Source: Caprella mutica (taxonomy: Eukaryota; Arthropoda; Malacostraca; Amphipoda; Caprellidae). From it: a stretch of DNA of 64,000 nucleotides. A program made the translations under genes and the position numbers. This document shows, piece by piece, positions 35,878 through 49,365 of this stretch (its first letter is position 1; each line of letters opens with the position of its first letter). Under the pieces are notes generated by a model, which was given only the letters and a program-made list of their open reading frames with translations, ran no database searches and had not been told where the DNA came from. The stretch is taken from NCBI GenBank assembly GCA_947561585.1, contig CANNZV010001163.1, positions 1 to 64,000 on the forward strand. The letters run 5' to 3'.

Positions 35878-37268
35878 TTAAAATTATATTCATTTTACAT
35901 GCAAAATAAATATTACAAAAGTTGATATTTTTCATGCAACAATTCTGCTCGAAATAGATATTGAATGCTGGAAAATGTTGAAAAAAAGCAGGATTTTGGA
36001 TTTAATTAATTATTTCTTTATAGGTTAATACAATCATTATTGCAAGATATCGTTGTAAATAAACTGTAAAAGTGCAAAAACTGTATTTAACGATTTTTTG
36101 CCGAAGGTATACAGCACATCAACAGATTTTTGTGGCCAATTATTACCGTCGCAAGAAATGTCAGTTTTACCTTACGGTGGCCTCATGTACGAGTGCGAAA
36201 ATTTACAACCCATCAAATCAGTTGTATGTCCAATAAAACAGAGCCTGAACACTAAACGCCAGAACTGCGGTTGTTTATTTCAAACAACAATTGTACAGTA
36301 CAGATACAGCGGAACATTAATATTTAAATCAGTTCATGAGTTACAGTAAAGGTATTCTGAAAAATAATTCTTATGGATATTTTGCAAAAAAAAACAGAGT
36401 CTGTTATATTCCATGCATTGAAAAATTGAAGAGAAAGAAGATAAATAATTATCTAACATTTTAATATTACTATCTTAAGACCAAATTAAAGTTTATCTAC
36501 GATAAAAGTGTTGATTCAGTTAAAGTTTCGGATGTCAAAATTTACAAAAGTAACACATGTTTTCATCAAATAAAAATTATTCCCCCGCTAAGAAATGAAT
36601 TTGGAAATATAACAATAATTAAAGTTAAAATACAACCGTAACAGAAACTACTCACTCCTTTTAAAATTTGGCAACACAAAATATCATCAAATTAAAAATG
36701 TACATAGGAAAAATATCAACATTCTTTTATGATAATTTTGATATCAAAGTATTTATTTCATTTAAAAAAAATTAGATATGAAATTAAATGTGAAAACTAC
36801 GTCCTTATAAATCAGTTGATGAAATGACAAATCTTCGAGTGAGATTCAAATCTTCACAAATAACAAATGTTTGGAAAGGTTCAAATTATAGAATTGTAGA
36901 GGTAACCTCAATATCATGCCATATTTTCGAAAAAACGACATTTTCCATTAAAAAGAGAAATGCCAATTACTAAAAGGAAAAAAAAAACACGAATGTTCAA
37001 AGAATACAGAAAGCTACTGGACAAAAAATGCACTTCAAAGGTAAATAGAAACAATGGCAAATAATATACCTGTACCCTTAGTGGGTGATTCATTTAAATA
37101 ATTTACCTTTCCTGTTTAAAAAACGTTTAGCTCTTGAACAAAACTCCCCTTTTTTAAACCCCGATATGCCTTTTGTTCTAATACTTTGACACACAAATGG
37201 TTGGTATTTTAAACCGTCAGGGACGTCTGAAGTTCACACCGTTTTAAATGTCGACTAAACATATATGT

Positions 37269-37381
37269 AGAGTAAGTTACGAAACATCGGTCGGTTACAC
37301 ATCTTCGGTTATATAAGAAAAACGATAAAATTACAATAATTATTCTATCATTTTTCATACCGATTATTTATAACTTACCCG
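37269..37381. mobile_element. Hairpin MITE, copy 2 (shorter)
   Basis: The left arm AGAGTAAGTTACGAAACATC and the right arm ATTTATAACTTACCC match copy 1 at 6045-6260. The right arm lacks an inner segment that is present in the left arm, so the hairpin is incomplete. Confidence 0.7.
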
Positions 37382-37989
37382 AATCTTTTTTTTTAATTAT
37401 TCAATACTATTATTTTCAATTATGACCTCAATGAAAACGTTAAACATTTTATATATAATAATGAATGTTAATTTCACCAGGCTGAAAAGAAGTAAATATT
37501 TCCTATAAATTCTTTATTACCTGTCAATAAAATTGGACATAATATTTCACTCTAAATGGAGAGGTTGATAAATTTGTCACCTCATTTTCGATATAATTTA
37601 TCCATTATGAAATTTTGTACTGACTGTATTAATATTTATTGTATGTATTCTTCATCTCTTATATAGTACATATTATTTGTATCTTCTTTCAGAAACAATT
37701 TACTTTTGTATTCATGATTTTTATTAAATATACGAATTTTTCAGAATTTAATTGAAAGCGTTCTGTAACCTTTACTCCATTTTAAAATATCTGTGTCGTT
37801 AAAATCTTACTCCCAATAAAAATTTTAATTGGGCCGTAGTGTAAAATTCTCCAATCAATGGTTCTTCCTATGAGTTGATTTCCAATATATTTCATCTAAA
37901 TAAATTAGTATATAATAATGCTTCTATCAATCGAGATGATCATATAAATAATACAATATAATTATCATAATATCTGAATAATACACTAT

Positions 37990-38110
37990 ACATTAATTAT
38001 TAATATAACAATATATCAGACCTAATTTCTTCTTAACGCTTCTCATAAATTATTAACATAACTATATATCAGACCCTAATTTCTTCTTAACGCTACTCAT
38101 AAATTATTAA
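37990..38110. repeat. Direct duplication, about 58 bp twice
   Basis: TAATTTCTTCTTAACGCT and the surrounding bases occur twice in tandem with few differences. Confidence 0.85.
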
Positions 38111-38204
38111 TGCTAGGAACTCAATACTAAGCATTAGTGAGTTACTTTCTTTAATGTGAACCAATAGCAATGATATATAAACTACATACCTGCTCAGTCA
38201 AAGA

Positions 38205-38460
38205 CAATTTCTTCACAGTTTACTAATTTCACATTTCCAAAAAGAAACTTGACTAAATGTAATGCTTTTAGATATTATCAAATTGGTGCACGACGACATA
38301 TTATTGGGATTTGAAAATAATGGAAAATTAGAAAATTGTGATTTGTGAAATTGGAAAATTGTGATTTTTAAAATTAGAAAACAGTGATTTGTGAAATTAG
38401 AAAAGTGTGAATTTTAAAACTAGAAAACTGTGATTTATGAAATTAGATAATCAGTTTTAA
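38205..38460. repeat. Dispersed repeat plus derived 20-24 bp array
   Basis: Bases 38205-38300 match 5095-5200 (TCTAATTTCACATTTCC-like start, then TAATGCTT, TAGATATT and AATTGGT). The following array repeats GAAAATTGTGATTTGTGAAA. That is the complement of the start of the same dispersed repeat, so the array may have grown from an inverted end of it. Confidence 0.7.
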
Positions 38461-38814
38461 TATCCTACATTTTAAGCTGAGATAGAAGTGAAACATTTCG
38501 TTTGTGAATCAAGAGTCCAAGACTATCACTCTTTATCAAGTCGATATAGAGGAGAAGAGACGACCACATTACAAGCCATTGTTTGATAGATTCAAGTTCT
38601 AATAACCTTTAAAGATTTCTATATCTTCATTGATAGAAGATGTGGATTGAAATTGACTTTGAAACATTGATGAATGAAGTGAAGTGGCTCTAAATCGTCA
38701 ATTATTTTTAATTACAGTGAATACAGATCGTAATTTTCGAACTAATTTATTACTTATAAACTATTATCAGTAATATATAAAAATGGTTACTAATTTACAT
38801 ATTTGATCACACCG

Positions 38815-39000
38815 ATATATATTTAGCTATTAAATATAGCTATATATTTAGATTTACCATATTTAAATATAGCCATTTAAATACAGCTACTTAAAAACAG
38901 ATATGCTATTGTAATATAGGTTGTTAAAATAGCTATTTAACCTCGCTATTTAACTATAGCTATTTAACTACAGCCATTTAAATATAGTTTTTTAAAGAAA
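38815..39000. repeat. Degenerate TATAGCTATTTAA repeat
   Basis: Loose copies of ATATAGCTATTTAA with point changes; AT-rich and partly palindromic. Confidence 0.7.
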
Positions 39001-40145
39001 ACTATTCGAGTGAATAGATTATACAGCGTCACTAACTCTGCAGATTTTATGCCAAAGTTAGGGACTGAATTATTGTGGTTCAGATAATCTATTTATTTCT
39101 GAGGGATTATCTATACGTATACAAACTGCGATATTATTCAAGTAAAAAACGCGAAAGTTTTTAATGCATTCACTGGCCGCTTAGACTGAATGTTTTATTA
39201 TATATTAAAGTACAATAATAGAGATCACTGTTTAAATGAATTATATATAATTAAAGCAACGTGTTAGACTAAGTATGTACTGACTTAATATAATTATTAT
39301 TCATTGAAATGCAAATGAATCGCAGCTTGATAATGGATTATATTCTGTACATTACAGCATTTTACGCATAATATTCAATGCTACTTTGTACGTTATTTAA
39401 TACAAACTGGTAGAAAAATCAATAATTGCACATACAATAACTTATGCTTAAACAGATATGTACATAATCGAAGCAGTGTGTTCTAATTTACATAATTATA
39501 TTAATTCTATTATTCTATTACAGAAATTGAAGAAAGTACCTGTATATTGTTAATAGCAGGGTTACAAAAATTCTAAAAAATGAATAGCTTCCAATTATAC
39601 CTATTAGAACATAGCACACTATAATATTAAGACCTTTATTATTATTTATTATGATCTTTATTCAGGTTATAACTTTGGCTATATTTGGAGGTATAAATCG
39701 GAATTATTTAAAAAATATTCATACTATTGATACTCAGTCACTTTTAAAAGGAAAGTGCACAAGTAAGGAAGAGAATATAATTTTGGCAATAAATATAGTT
39801 GATAAAAGTTCAATAATTATCACTTTTTTATTCGGTATTTATTGGGCTTCAGAATGAAACTGTCAATCAGTTTAAAAAAAAGTTTCCTGATAAAATTTTA
39901 CCATGTCAGCACTGTGAAGTAATGATAGGACGCATAAGAACTTTAGAAAGTACCAGCAATCGGTAGCACTAACTACCGTTTCAGTTCTTTTAATCTCGGC
40001 AGGTAGGCATATCGATCAAATCATGCTTTATGCAGAAACTTTTGATTTATCGTGAGGCACAGTTCGTCAATAATAAGATTCAAAGGCCTCGTAAATAAGA
40101 AAAACTTAATTTAGATAATGTGTTCAAATGTTAGAAACATATAGA

Positions 40146-41410
40146 CACTCTATGTCGCTATGTCAAAAAACTAGGTACTCTATGTTGCTATGTTGAGTAA
40201 CTAGGTACGCTATGTCGAGTAACTAGGTACTCTATGTCGATTAACTAGGTACTCTATGTTGCTATGTTGAGTAACTAGGTACGTTATGTCGAGTAAATAG
40301 GTAGGGTACTCTATGTTGCTATATTGAGTAACTAGGTACTCTATGTCATTATATCAAGTAACTAGGTACTCTATGTCACTATAATAAGTAACTAGATACT
40401 CTATGTCGCTATGTTGAGTAACTAGGTACGCTATGTCGAGTAAATAGGTAGGGTACTCTATGTTGCTATATTGAGTAACTAGGTACTCTATGTCATTATA
40501 TCAAGTAACTAGGTACTCTATGTCATTATAATAAGTAACTAGATACTCTATGTCGCTATGTTGAGTAACTAGGTACGCTATGTCAATTAACTAGGTACTC
40601 TATGTCACTATATCAAGTAACTAGGTACTCTATGTCGATATGTTGAGTAACTAGGTACTCTTTGTCGATATGTTTAGTAACTAGGTACGCTATGTCGAGT
40701 AACTAGGTACTCTATGTCATTATAACAAGTAACTAGGTACTCTATGTTGCTATATCAAGTAACTAGGTACTCTATGTCGATATGTTGAGTAACTAGGTAC
40801 TCTTTGTCGATATGTTTAGTAACTAGGTACGCTATGTCGAGTAACTAGGTACTCTATGTCATTATAACAAGTAACTAGGTACTCTATGTCACTATATCAA
40901 GTAACTAGGTACTCTATGTCGATATGTTGAGTAACTAGGTACTCTTTGTCGATATGTTTAGTAACTTGGTACGCTATGTCGAGTAACTAGGTACTCTATG
41001 TCATTATAACAAGTAACTAGGTACTCTATGTTGCTATATCAAGTAACTAGGTACACTATGTCACTATAACAAGTAACTAGGTACTCTATGTCGCTATGTT
41101 GAGTAACTAGGTACGCTATGTCGAGTAACTAGGTACTCTATGTCACTATATCAAGTAACTAGGTACTCTATGTCACTATAACAAGTAACTAGGTACTTTA
41201 TGTCGCTATAACAAGTAACTAGGTACTCTATGTCGCTATAACAAGTAACTAGGTACTCTATGTCGCAATATCAAGTAACTAGGTACTCTATGTCACTATA
41301 TCAAGTAACCAGGTACTCTAATGTCGCTATATAAAATGACTAGGTACTCTATGAGTCTATGTAACAATATGAAGGAACTAGGTATTCTATGTCGGTCGCT
41401 ATAGCAAAGG
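40146..41410. repeat. Minisatellite, mixed ~30/18-bp units with 142-bp higher-order repeat
   Basis: GTAACTAGGTACTCTATGTC is the common core, joined by variable spacers (GCTATATCAA, ATTATAACAA, GATATGTTGA). Short units lacking the spacer are interspersed. A five-part block carrying the rare TCTTTGTCGATATGTTTAG recurs at 40661, 40803 and 40945, exactly 142 bp apart. Confidence 0.95.
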
Positions 41411-43464
41411 ACGCTATGTCTAATACCAAGCAGTTTATCTGCTGCATAGAAGCAACACTTCAGAATATGTTTTATCCACTTTATATTTAATCTCTAAGAC
41501 GATCTGAGTCCTCGTAATAAAATCAGAGCATTTGTTTCCAAGAAAACAACTCCCTCCCGTTTGATGGTGTTGGGAGACTCCCACAATACCTAACTTAATT
41601 AGAAGTTAGGTAATGAAATCTCTCGGGACTAGTGAGGTATATCGAACGTACCGAGTCTATCTAACGGATTAAAAACACAAACACTTCAGTCTCGGACAAT
41701 CTAAATTCTAAAGGGTTTACACATTCATACGACAGAAACAGGAAGGAAATCAAAAAATTTCTTATTTAAGAGATGTAAACTAATGAATTTTGTAAAGTGC
41801 ACATTACACTTCATAATATTTTGCATAATAAGTAATGCTGAATCATCTGAGATACACCAAACTTTCCATATATCATAATATATTATTCATCCTACTCCTA
41901 TTCAACTAAAGAAATCTAGCATGCATAATTATGAATCCATTACACCAACTTATAACAATAAGTGCCATTGTTCCTAAAATATATTAGCCATTCTTTGCAA
42001 TTTAAAGTCGAATAAAGTTCCCTCTGGTACATTAGTGCTTACTCTCGGAATCCGAACATCTCTGAATTTGTGGCCCATTCGAACCAACTATAGAATATGT
42101 TCACGTGGCGGAGGGGCTAAATAATTGAAAGCTAGTGTGACTCTTTCATCCTCACTGGCTGAGTGATGAACCAAAGATTGCAGCAAGGGGGCCGGAGATT
42201 ATTACTTTGCCGGGCTTTTTCTGTAGAGCTTTGATGATCTGATGGAAATGTGATTGGTTTGTATATTACTTTAGCAAATATGGGTATGGCTAAATTGTTC
42301 TTAATGAGGAACATATTTGAAAAGATTGAAGCCTTTAGTATGATGGTATGAATATGAAGGCAAATAGTGTAAATAATATTTCGGATAAAGGATTTTTCAA
42401 TGGTGCTTACACTCAGGTTCGCTTAATTTGAGATCCATTTTCCACGATATAATAATATTAACTCTTTATTCACAATCGTTGGATAGATTTACTCAATTTC
42501 CCCTAGATCCAATTTTATGTTTAATAGTGTCATATGAAACTAAACATTAAAAAAAATCAATAGGTAGCACTCTATATAGTAAATAATTATGTTTATCATC
42601 TTATAACATAATTTCCCGTACAGGTGTTACTGCATTTATGGTAACTACTCTATTTGTCTCCATAAACCTACACATACACAACAAATGAGATAATAATGAT
42701 CTAGCAATAATTTTCCTTTGTGAGACAAGCAATGTCAATAAACAATGTACTCCTGATGTACCAAATAATGACAAACTATATACAGTATACCGCACTATAT
42801 GCGAGTGTTGTGTTTGACAACTTTCACCTGTGACATGCATCCGACAGAATAGTTTTCAGTTGAAATGAAATCACACTCTTTGATTATTATCGTTCTTATT
42901 GCCCCTTCATTAAAAAAAAAAAACATAATTTTGTTTCTAATTTTGGTAATAACTTTGGGATGGTATAGACTATAGGGCATCTGTTGCAAAGAAGGATTTT
43001 CATTGAGTATGAGTGTGCCTTTTCATTGATTTTTTAATTTAAGAAGCTATTGATGCAGTTATTCAATCTTATAAACGACTTTTCAGAACTTTTTTTATTT
43101 TTCATGCAAAATTTGTTTGTTAATTTTATAAGTTTTTACAAAAGTTAGTCAGAAAGTGTAGCCACAATCAATTCCAAAGAAGACATTAACTGAAGACTCC
43201 TTACTGAACAATGAATAAATAATGTGAATTGTCATATTGATGGCACATTCATTTTTGATAATTAGACAAACTGTACACTGCATTATTTCACCATTTGCTA
43301 CTTCACTCGCTGCCTAAGGCACATTCTATACTAGCTGATAAAACGTTGCGTTTTCATCGCCTAGTAGAGATAGAATTTCAAAAAGCGCGAACTGGGCGGT
43401 GAAAACGCGGTGCTTTATCTGCTAATATAGAATGGGCTTAATAAAATATACAGTACCGTAGATG

Positions 43465-44602
43465 GATTACAGGAAAGTTCACCTCCCTCAATTCACCACC
43501 GGAAAGTTCTCGCACTCAATTCACCGCATGGAAAGTTCTTCGCACTCAATTCTCGCATGGAAAGTTCTCGCAACCTGATTCACCGCATGGAAAGTTCACC
43601 GCATGGAAAGTTCACCGCATGGAAAGTTCTCGCATGGAAAGTTCACCGCATGGAAAGTTCTCGCAACTCAATTCACCACATACATGTAAATTTCAATTCA
43701 AGTTATGTGTATTGATATTTCTTTTTTCATTAAGACTTGACAACTGAATGTTTATATTACAATGGATAGAAAAAATATTCATATAATTTTTACATTACGT
43801 CTAAAATTAGGAGTTTCCGTGGCAATAAAATGACTACAAATAGCAAAAATAAATACTAATAGGAAACAATGCATTGTAATAATTAAAAATTAATAACTTA
43901 AATTATTCTAGGACATCGATATTTTCATCGTTTGCCAACATTAGTCTTTGTAAACGAGCAGCAGTTTGAGTGCAGACCTTCCTTCCATTAGTAGGCATTT
44001 CACCAGCAACTAATTGTTCAATTTTGATTTCGGTTAAGTGTTGCTCTTGCTTAATGCAGTTCAAAAATTTCCATATATTTGGATGTACCAAAGTCAATTG
44101 TTCAATAAAAGTCCTATGTCACCCTTCGACATTATTTTTAGTTTTTAGTCTAATTTCTTTGACAAGGATATATACATTCCACATTTTTAAAGAATATTTG
44201 GGAGACCTACGATATCCTCTTCTGTCTGGCTGTCCAAGCCACGTATCTTCGGAATATCCAAGGAATCTTGAGCACAATATAACCAAATAATAGTCCAAAA
44301 GAAATTAAGGTCGAAACAACAGTCGTTACTTAATTTATATTATTTCATATATTCATAATAATAAATCATTTCAATTTCATATTTTCAGTAGGTAATATTC
44401 ATTAATATTCCCACAAGCCTGTATTTTCAAGGTAAACCATGTCTATTTAGTTTCTTATTATTATTATAATTTTTCATACCATAATTACATTTTGAATTAA
44501 AAATTTTACGGCGAATTGAGTTGCGGTGAACTTTCCATGAAGTGAATTGAGTGCGGTGAACTTTCCGGCGGTGACTTGAGGGAGGTGAACTTTCCGCACA
44601 CC
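43465..44602 (-). mobile_element. Mutator-like (MULE) transposon with tandem-repeat TIRs
   Basis: An element of 1,138 bp flanked by a perfect 9-bp target duplication CCGTAGATG (43456-43464 and 44603-44611). Its termini are inverted: GATTACAGGAAAGTTCACCT at the left, and GGTGTGCGGAAAGTTCACCT for the right end read on the complement. Behind each end the phrase CTCAATTCACCGCATGGAAAGTT or its complement is repeated several times, so the inverted repeats are themselves tandem arrays. A 9-bp duplication is the Mutator hallmark, and the interior holds a minus-strand transposase remnant. Confidence 0.88.
43906..44265 (-). pseudogene. C-terminal MULE-type transposase fragment, broken
   Basis: The minus-strand frame reads DTWLGQPDRRGYRRSPKYS, then MWNVY, NNVEG, a stop, then HPNIWKFL, EQHLTEIKIEQLVAGE. 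This arrangement (YxEDTWxG, W-x-Y, NNxEGWHR, HPxIWxFI, KxEQ) is familiar from the C-terminal part of MULE/Phantom-type transposases that travel with FLYWCH domains in insects. A TGA at 44121-44119 stands where the family has Trp after NNVEG. The DDE catalytic core and N-terminus are missing, so this copy cannot encode an active enzyme. Confidence 0.75.
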
Positions 44603-45473
44603 CCGTAGATGTGTATGCAAGGTACACACTGAGAAATGATTAGTTGAAATAAATCAAATTTGATTTGTTTTGATTTATATGAATGGTTTATTTTTGGCCC
44701 TACCTACTTGGTGAGTTGCAGGTACTACTTAAAAGTAGTTAAATGGACGTCGGTTAAACAAAACAGTCGTTTTGACTCACATAAACCTAAAAAAAGTAGC
44801 GCCAACTCTAATAGGTTAATTTATACACCAGATACATTGAATTAACAGTCTTTGTGAGTTACTACAATACACTCTGTCATCGTTGTTTCAACGTACGTAT
44901 GTTAAAATTCTCAAAAAAGTAACTCTTAACTCTTGAATTGAATTGAATTAACTAGTGTTTGATGACACACCACGTCATAGTTGTTTTAACACACATGAAA
45001 ACATGAATATAGTCCAACCATCTCACGTAATAAATTGATTCAAAGCATAAATTGAAGACCATATAGCCATAGGTTGTACTTTTTTCTCTCTGTGTACCAG
45101 CGTATTCATGACAGTATAATTTAAATGGACAGGAGTCTTAAAAAACTAAAAAGAAAAGACTCAAGTAAATTATTTTAAGAGTAAAATATCAGTTACTTTA
45201 GAAATTACAAAGAATAAATAGTTTGACTTTTATTAAAATTCATGTACAAGTTTTTGTTTAATAGAAAAACTTTAGCAAGAAGCCAAAAAACTCTGGTCAA
45301 CATAACACCTACTTATGTGCTTTAAAAGTGGTTTGGATAGTGTGGGTTATTCTCTTGTAATAGGTTTAGAAGCAAACTTAGTTCTTAATTCAATGAATGA
45401 TATTTCCGTTAAAATGCAACATAGATAGATAGCAGATTTTAATTAATTATCATTAAATGAAAAGTACAAATAA

Positions 45474-45920
45474 AATCCCGATATAACATCTGCAACATCT
45501 AAGACTATAACTACATCAATAAAATACTGATATAACATCTGCAACATCTAAGACTATAACTACATCAATAAAATCCCGATATAACAACTGCAACATCTAA
45601 GACTATAACTACATCAATAAAATACTGATATAACAACTGCAACATCTAAGACTATAACTACATCAATAAAATACTGATATAACATCTGCAACTTCTAAGA
45701 CTATAACTACATCAATAAAATACTGATATAACATCTGCAACTTCTAAGACTATAACTACATCAATAAAATCCCGATATAACTTCTGCAACTTCTAAGACT
45801 ATAACTACCTCAATAAAATCCCGATACAACATCTACAACATCTAAGACTATAACTTCATCAATAAAATCCCGATATAACATCTGCAACATCTAAGACTAT
45901 AACTTCATCAATAAAATGCT
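45474..45920. repeat. Minisatellite, 49-bp unit, about 9 copies
   Basis: The unit includes ATAACATCTGCAACATCTAA and GACTATAACTACATCAATAA. Copies alternate in their last bases between AATCCCGAT and AATACTGAT. Confidence 0.95.
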
Positions 45921-46221
45921 GTTTAAAAAGTGGCCTAAACTGCCATCTTGAGAGGCATCTGCATCGCATCTGGTTTAGAAGACTCTTCTCCTCCTTAATG
46001 AACTTATTGCTCATATTTCGGAGCTATAAAGGAAGCACTTTTGCATCTCTTTTCCTTTTGAACCAATGATGAGAGAATATTGAAGTTTGTTTAGTTTAGA
46101 TGACTTCTTGAAACTCGGCAGGCGAAAGAACAATCTGAGATGCCTGCTAAGTCAAACTATGAAGTCATGTCAGTCGGACTATAGAAGGAAAAGGAAAAGA
46201 TACCAATTCAATGAGGTGTGT

Positions 46222-46525
46222 AGATATTTCGTCGAAAAACATTTCGTCGACAGGAAGTTACGTCAATAAGATGTTTTTTTCTACGAATTTTCGTATGGAG
46301 GGTATTAACACACTCTAATGTATGTGTATCGGGGGTGGCCCCCATCATCACCCCCTTTCAGGTAATCAAACATTCATGAAGTGAGTAGTGCAACAAACTA
46401 GTGGATACAATAAACTACATAACGGACATTTGTGATGATTATGTTAATAACCCATTTACTAAAATTTGTCGACGAATCGTCTATTGAGGTACGAAATGTA
46501 CTGTCGACGAAACGTCTGGCGAGCA
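46222..46525. mobile_element. Short element with tandem TTTCGTCGA inverted ends
   Basis: At the left, ATTTCGTCGAAAAACATTTC is followed by GTCGACAGGAAGTTACGTC. At the right lie TTGTCGACGAATCGTC, TACGAAATGT and TGTCGACGAAACGTC, in inverted orientation. The build resembles the MULE at 43465-44602 on a smaller scale. I could not find a convincing target duplication, and the interior has no coding capacity that I recognise. Confidence 0.5.
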
Positions 46526-49044
46526 TCCAACAGACTCCACAGTACTTCTCTAGCTGCAATTATCTTCCTTTCTCCGATGCATCGCAGTAAAGTAATTTTA
46601 CTGAACATACACTTCAAACCTATAGTACTAGTGACGAGAGATCTATTGGAATTTCTTACTGCAAACACACCACTGGAGAGTCAAGGGAATGTCTGGCCTG
46701 TTCTCAAGAACATATTTTCGTAATTATCGAAGTCCTCCCAAGTAATTAGGTTATTATTAACCAGACTCTTATAGTGTAGATATACACTGCTATTATACTT
46801 TTCGATTATTTTTCGACATTTTTATTATCATGTCAGGTCTTAAATGTGTCTGTGAATCAAAAAGTAATTGAAAACATAAAGTAATTACTTAAAAGGCTGG
46901 TGAAAAATGATGCCTTCTAATGGTTTATCCGAGCAAAGAATATTCACACATTTTCTTTAGTCTGCCATTAAATGGCCATCACATAATAAAATGTGTTCAC
47001 TATAGAGGCTAATTCTTTACTCAGAGCACTACATTCCCTATGGTGTTTTCTGTTCTTCAATAGCTCTCCATCAACATAAACGCTTTATCTTGAATGACAC
47101 GAGAGCGTTTAGGATCACAGTCTGAATTTGCGCCAATAAAATGCTCCAAATGTCCGGTTTTTAGACGAGGAACTAACTTATTCCAACACTCCCGTGCATT
47201 TTTATGTTCTTTGCTCGTCGGTTGCGAAACTTTGTTGAAGGAAGGAGTTCTCCATTCACTCGAATATGGCTTGAATAAATAATAACTCTTTGTAAAAGTC
47301 CATGCTAGGGCAAACTTCATAGCAAACTTTAAAGAATGAGGATAACAAGAGATGCTACTTCGTACTGAATATATCAACACGCTGAAGATTCCTGACAAAA
47401 AAGTACAGTGAGAACAGAAAAAAGTTAAAAGGAAATTATAAAGTAAATATATAGTATTCTCATTGTATTCAAAAATGGAAGTAAAATAGAATCTGACATA
47501 AAAGGCAATAAAGTGATGATGAATTGAAACTATGTTCGAATGCTATACGATATCGTAACTATATCCTAATGGATTTAGTGAACACCAACTGATGCATCAC
47601 CAAGATAATAGATAGACCTTAGTAAGATAAATCCTGTAAGTCGTGTAACAGCACTAGTATCAGCGGTTCTTTTACAACCATGACCTTTGGTGTAATCTAT
47701 CACGCTACGGAATTACGACATGCAACGCTACAGGCACACCAACGTAATTATACGCATTGGCAAGAGGTTTAGGCCTATTTCACACGGAGCGTTTTTTACA
47801 ACAGAGTGCAGCATGAATAAACGCCTAATCTAAGCAGACAAATAAAACACATACATTTAGTTAGTCGTAGAATTTTTTCATGTATTTTTTTTAATTTTCT
47901 GCGGAATGAGAAATAAATAAGTAATACAGTATTGTGCATTGAAAGTTATTGAATATTAGTGGACATTTATTATTAGCAATCTCATAATTGTTTTATCATC
48001 ATGTGTCTGTTATTTGAAAATAATACTTAATTTTAATTACAACGGGCTATTTTAACGGAAAAATGAACTGAAAACTGATATATTGATTGTGGTTGTTTAT
48101 TTACATATATTTGATTTAAATCAGACATTACTTACTTAATGATAATATATTACTAATTTATGCATGTAAATAAAACACTTTAAATAAGAAAATAGAATGA
48201 TGATAAATTTGAAATAAAATCATACAGAACAATCCACGTTCCCAATTCAATGAACTCCACATACAATTTGAATTAACAATTGAATTATATGAATTAAAAA
48301 TAAGTTATACTTTAAATTAGAGCAAACTAAAGCAACCCCCCAAAATATGATAATAAATCTAACTCCATTCAACTCAAACAATGGGGAGAATTTCTTTATT
48401 TCTAACACAACTAAAGCGAAAATATCTAAAGTTGTGTGTGTTCAGGCAGCAGCTTCTAGACTTGCTTCTATCACCACCACAACTTTCTGATGTTAAATGG
48501 AATATTTGAGTCAAATGTAGACTCTTAACGCTTTTTATTGAATAAACATTGTAAATTATAATTAGTAAGGGTGAATTGTGAGTGAATATTATAGTTAGGA
48601 CCTAAATTCAGGTATTATTTCTAACAAACACTGCCCTGAATTTAACATTCAAATGTTTTTCATATTATATTTTCCAAACTAAATTTTGCTTAATATACGA
48701 AATAACTAAGAATTTTATCTTGAAATTCATCACTAATATATACTTAATGACAATAAAAAGAAACTGTTTCAGTATCAATAATTAGAACGAATTGACACAC
48801 ATGAGAATATCTTCAGAGGCAATAGCAGCAGCTGTATAATATTAACAGTTGCGAGTATTTGAAGGAGAGCTGAAAAATAAACACAGGTACGGTAGGTATG
48901 ATATCGATTATGGGAGCCTGGTGAATTTTATCAAACCTGTACACAGTTAGTTAAGACTCTATCTCTAATATATATGATAAATACTATGTACAATTGTAAT
49001 TTATTAATTTGGATAAATGTTATGGTTTTCTTTTCTCTATTCTG

Positions 49045-49365
49045 TTTTGGTTAACATTTTCATCAAATTTTCTACCTTGGTTAACATTTTCATCAAATTA
49101 TCTACCTTGGTTAACATTTTCATCAAATTATCTACCTTGGTTAACATTTTCATCAAATTTTTTACCTTGGTTAACATTTTCATCAAATTTTCTACCTTGG
49201 TTAACATTTTCATCAAATTTTTTACCTTGGTTAACATTTTCATCAAATTTTCTACCTTGGTTAACATTTTCCCCAAATTATTTACCTTGGTTAACATTTT
49301 CATCAAATTATTTACCTTGGTTAACATTTTCATCAAATTATTTACCTTGGTTAAAATTTTCTCCA
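49045..49365. repeat. Minisatellite, 30-bp unit, about 11 copies
   Basis: Copies of TTAACATTTTCATCAAATT plus TTCTACCTTGG. Open frames appear on both strands because 30 divides by three. Confidence 0.95.

Noticed and set aside
36098..36349. 83-residue plus-strand frame with several cysteines
   Set aside because: The cysteine spacing does not fit the receptor family, it lies on the opposite strand to the gene, and no flanking splice signals stood out.
39651..39857. 68-residue plus-strand frame with hydrophobic ends
   Set aside because: AT-rich composition like the surrounding intron and no recognisable domain.
47057..47398. 113-residue minus-strand frame in intron 1
   Set aside because: Same strand as the gene, but no family resemblance and no phase-1 splice borders that would insert it between exons 1 and 2.
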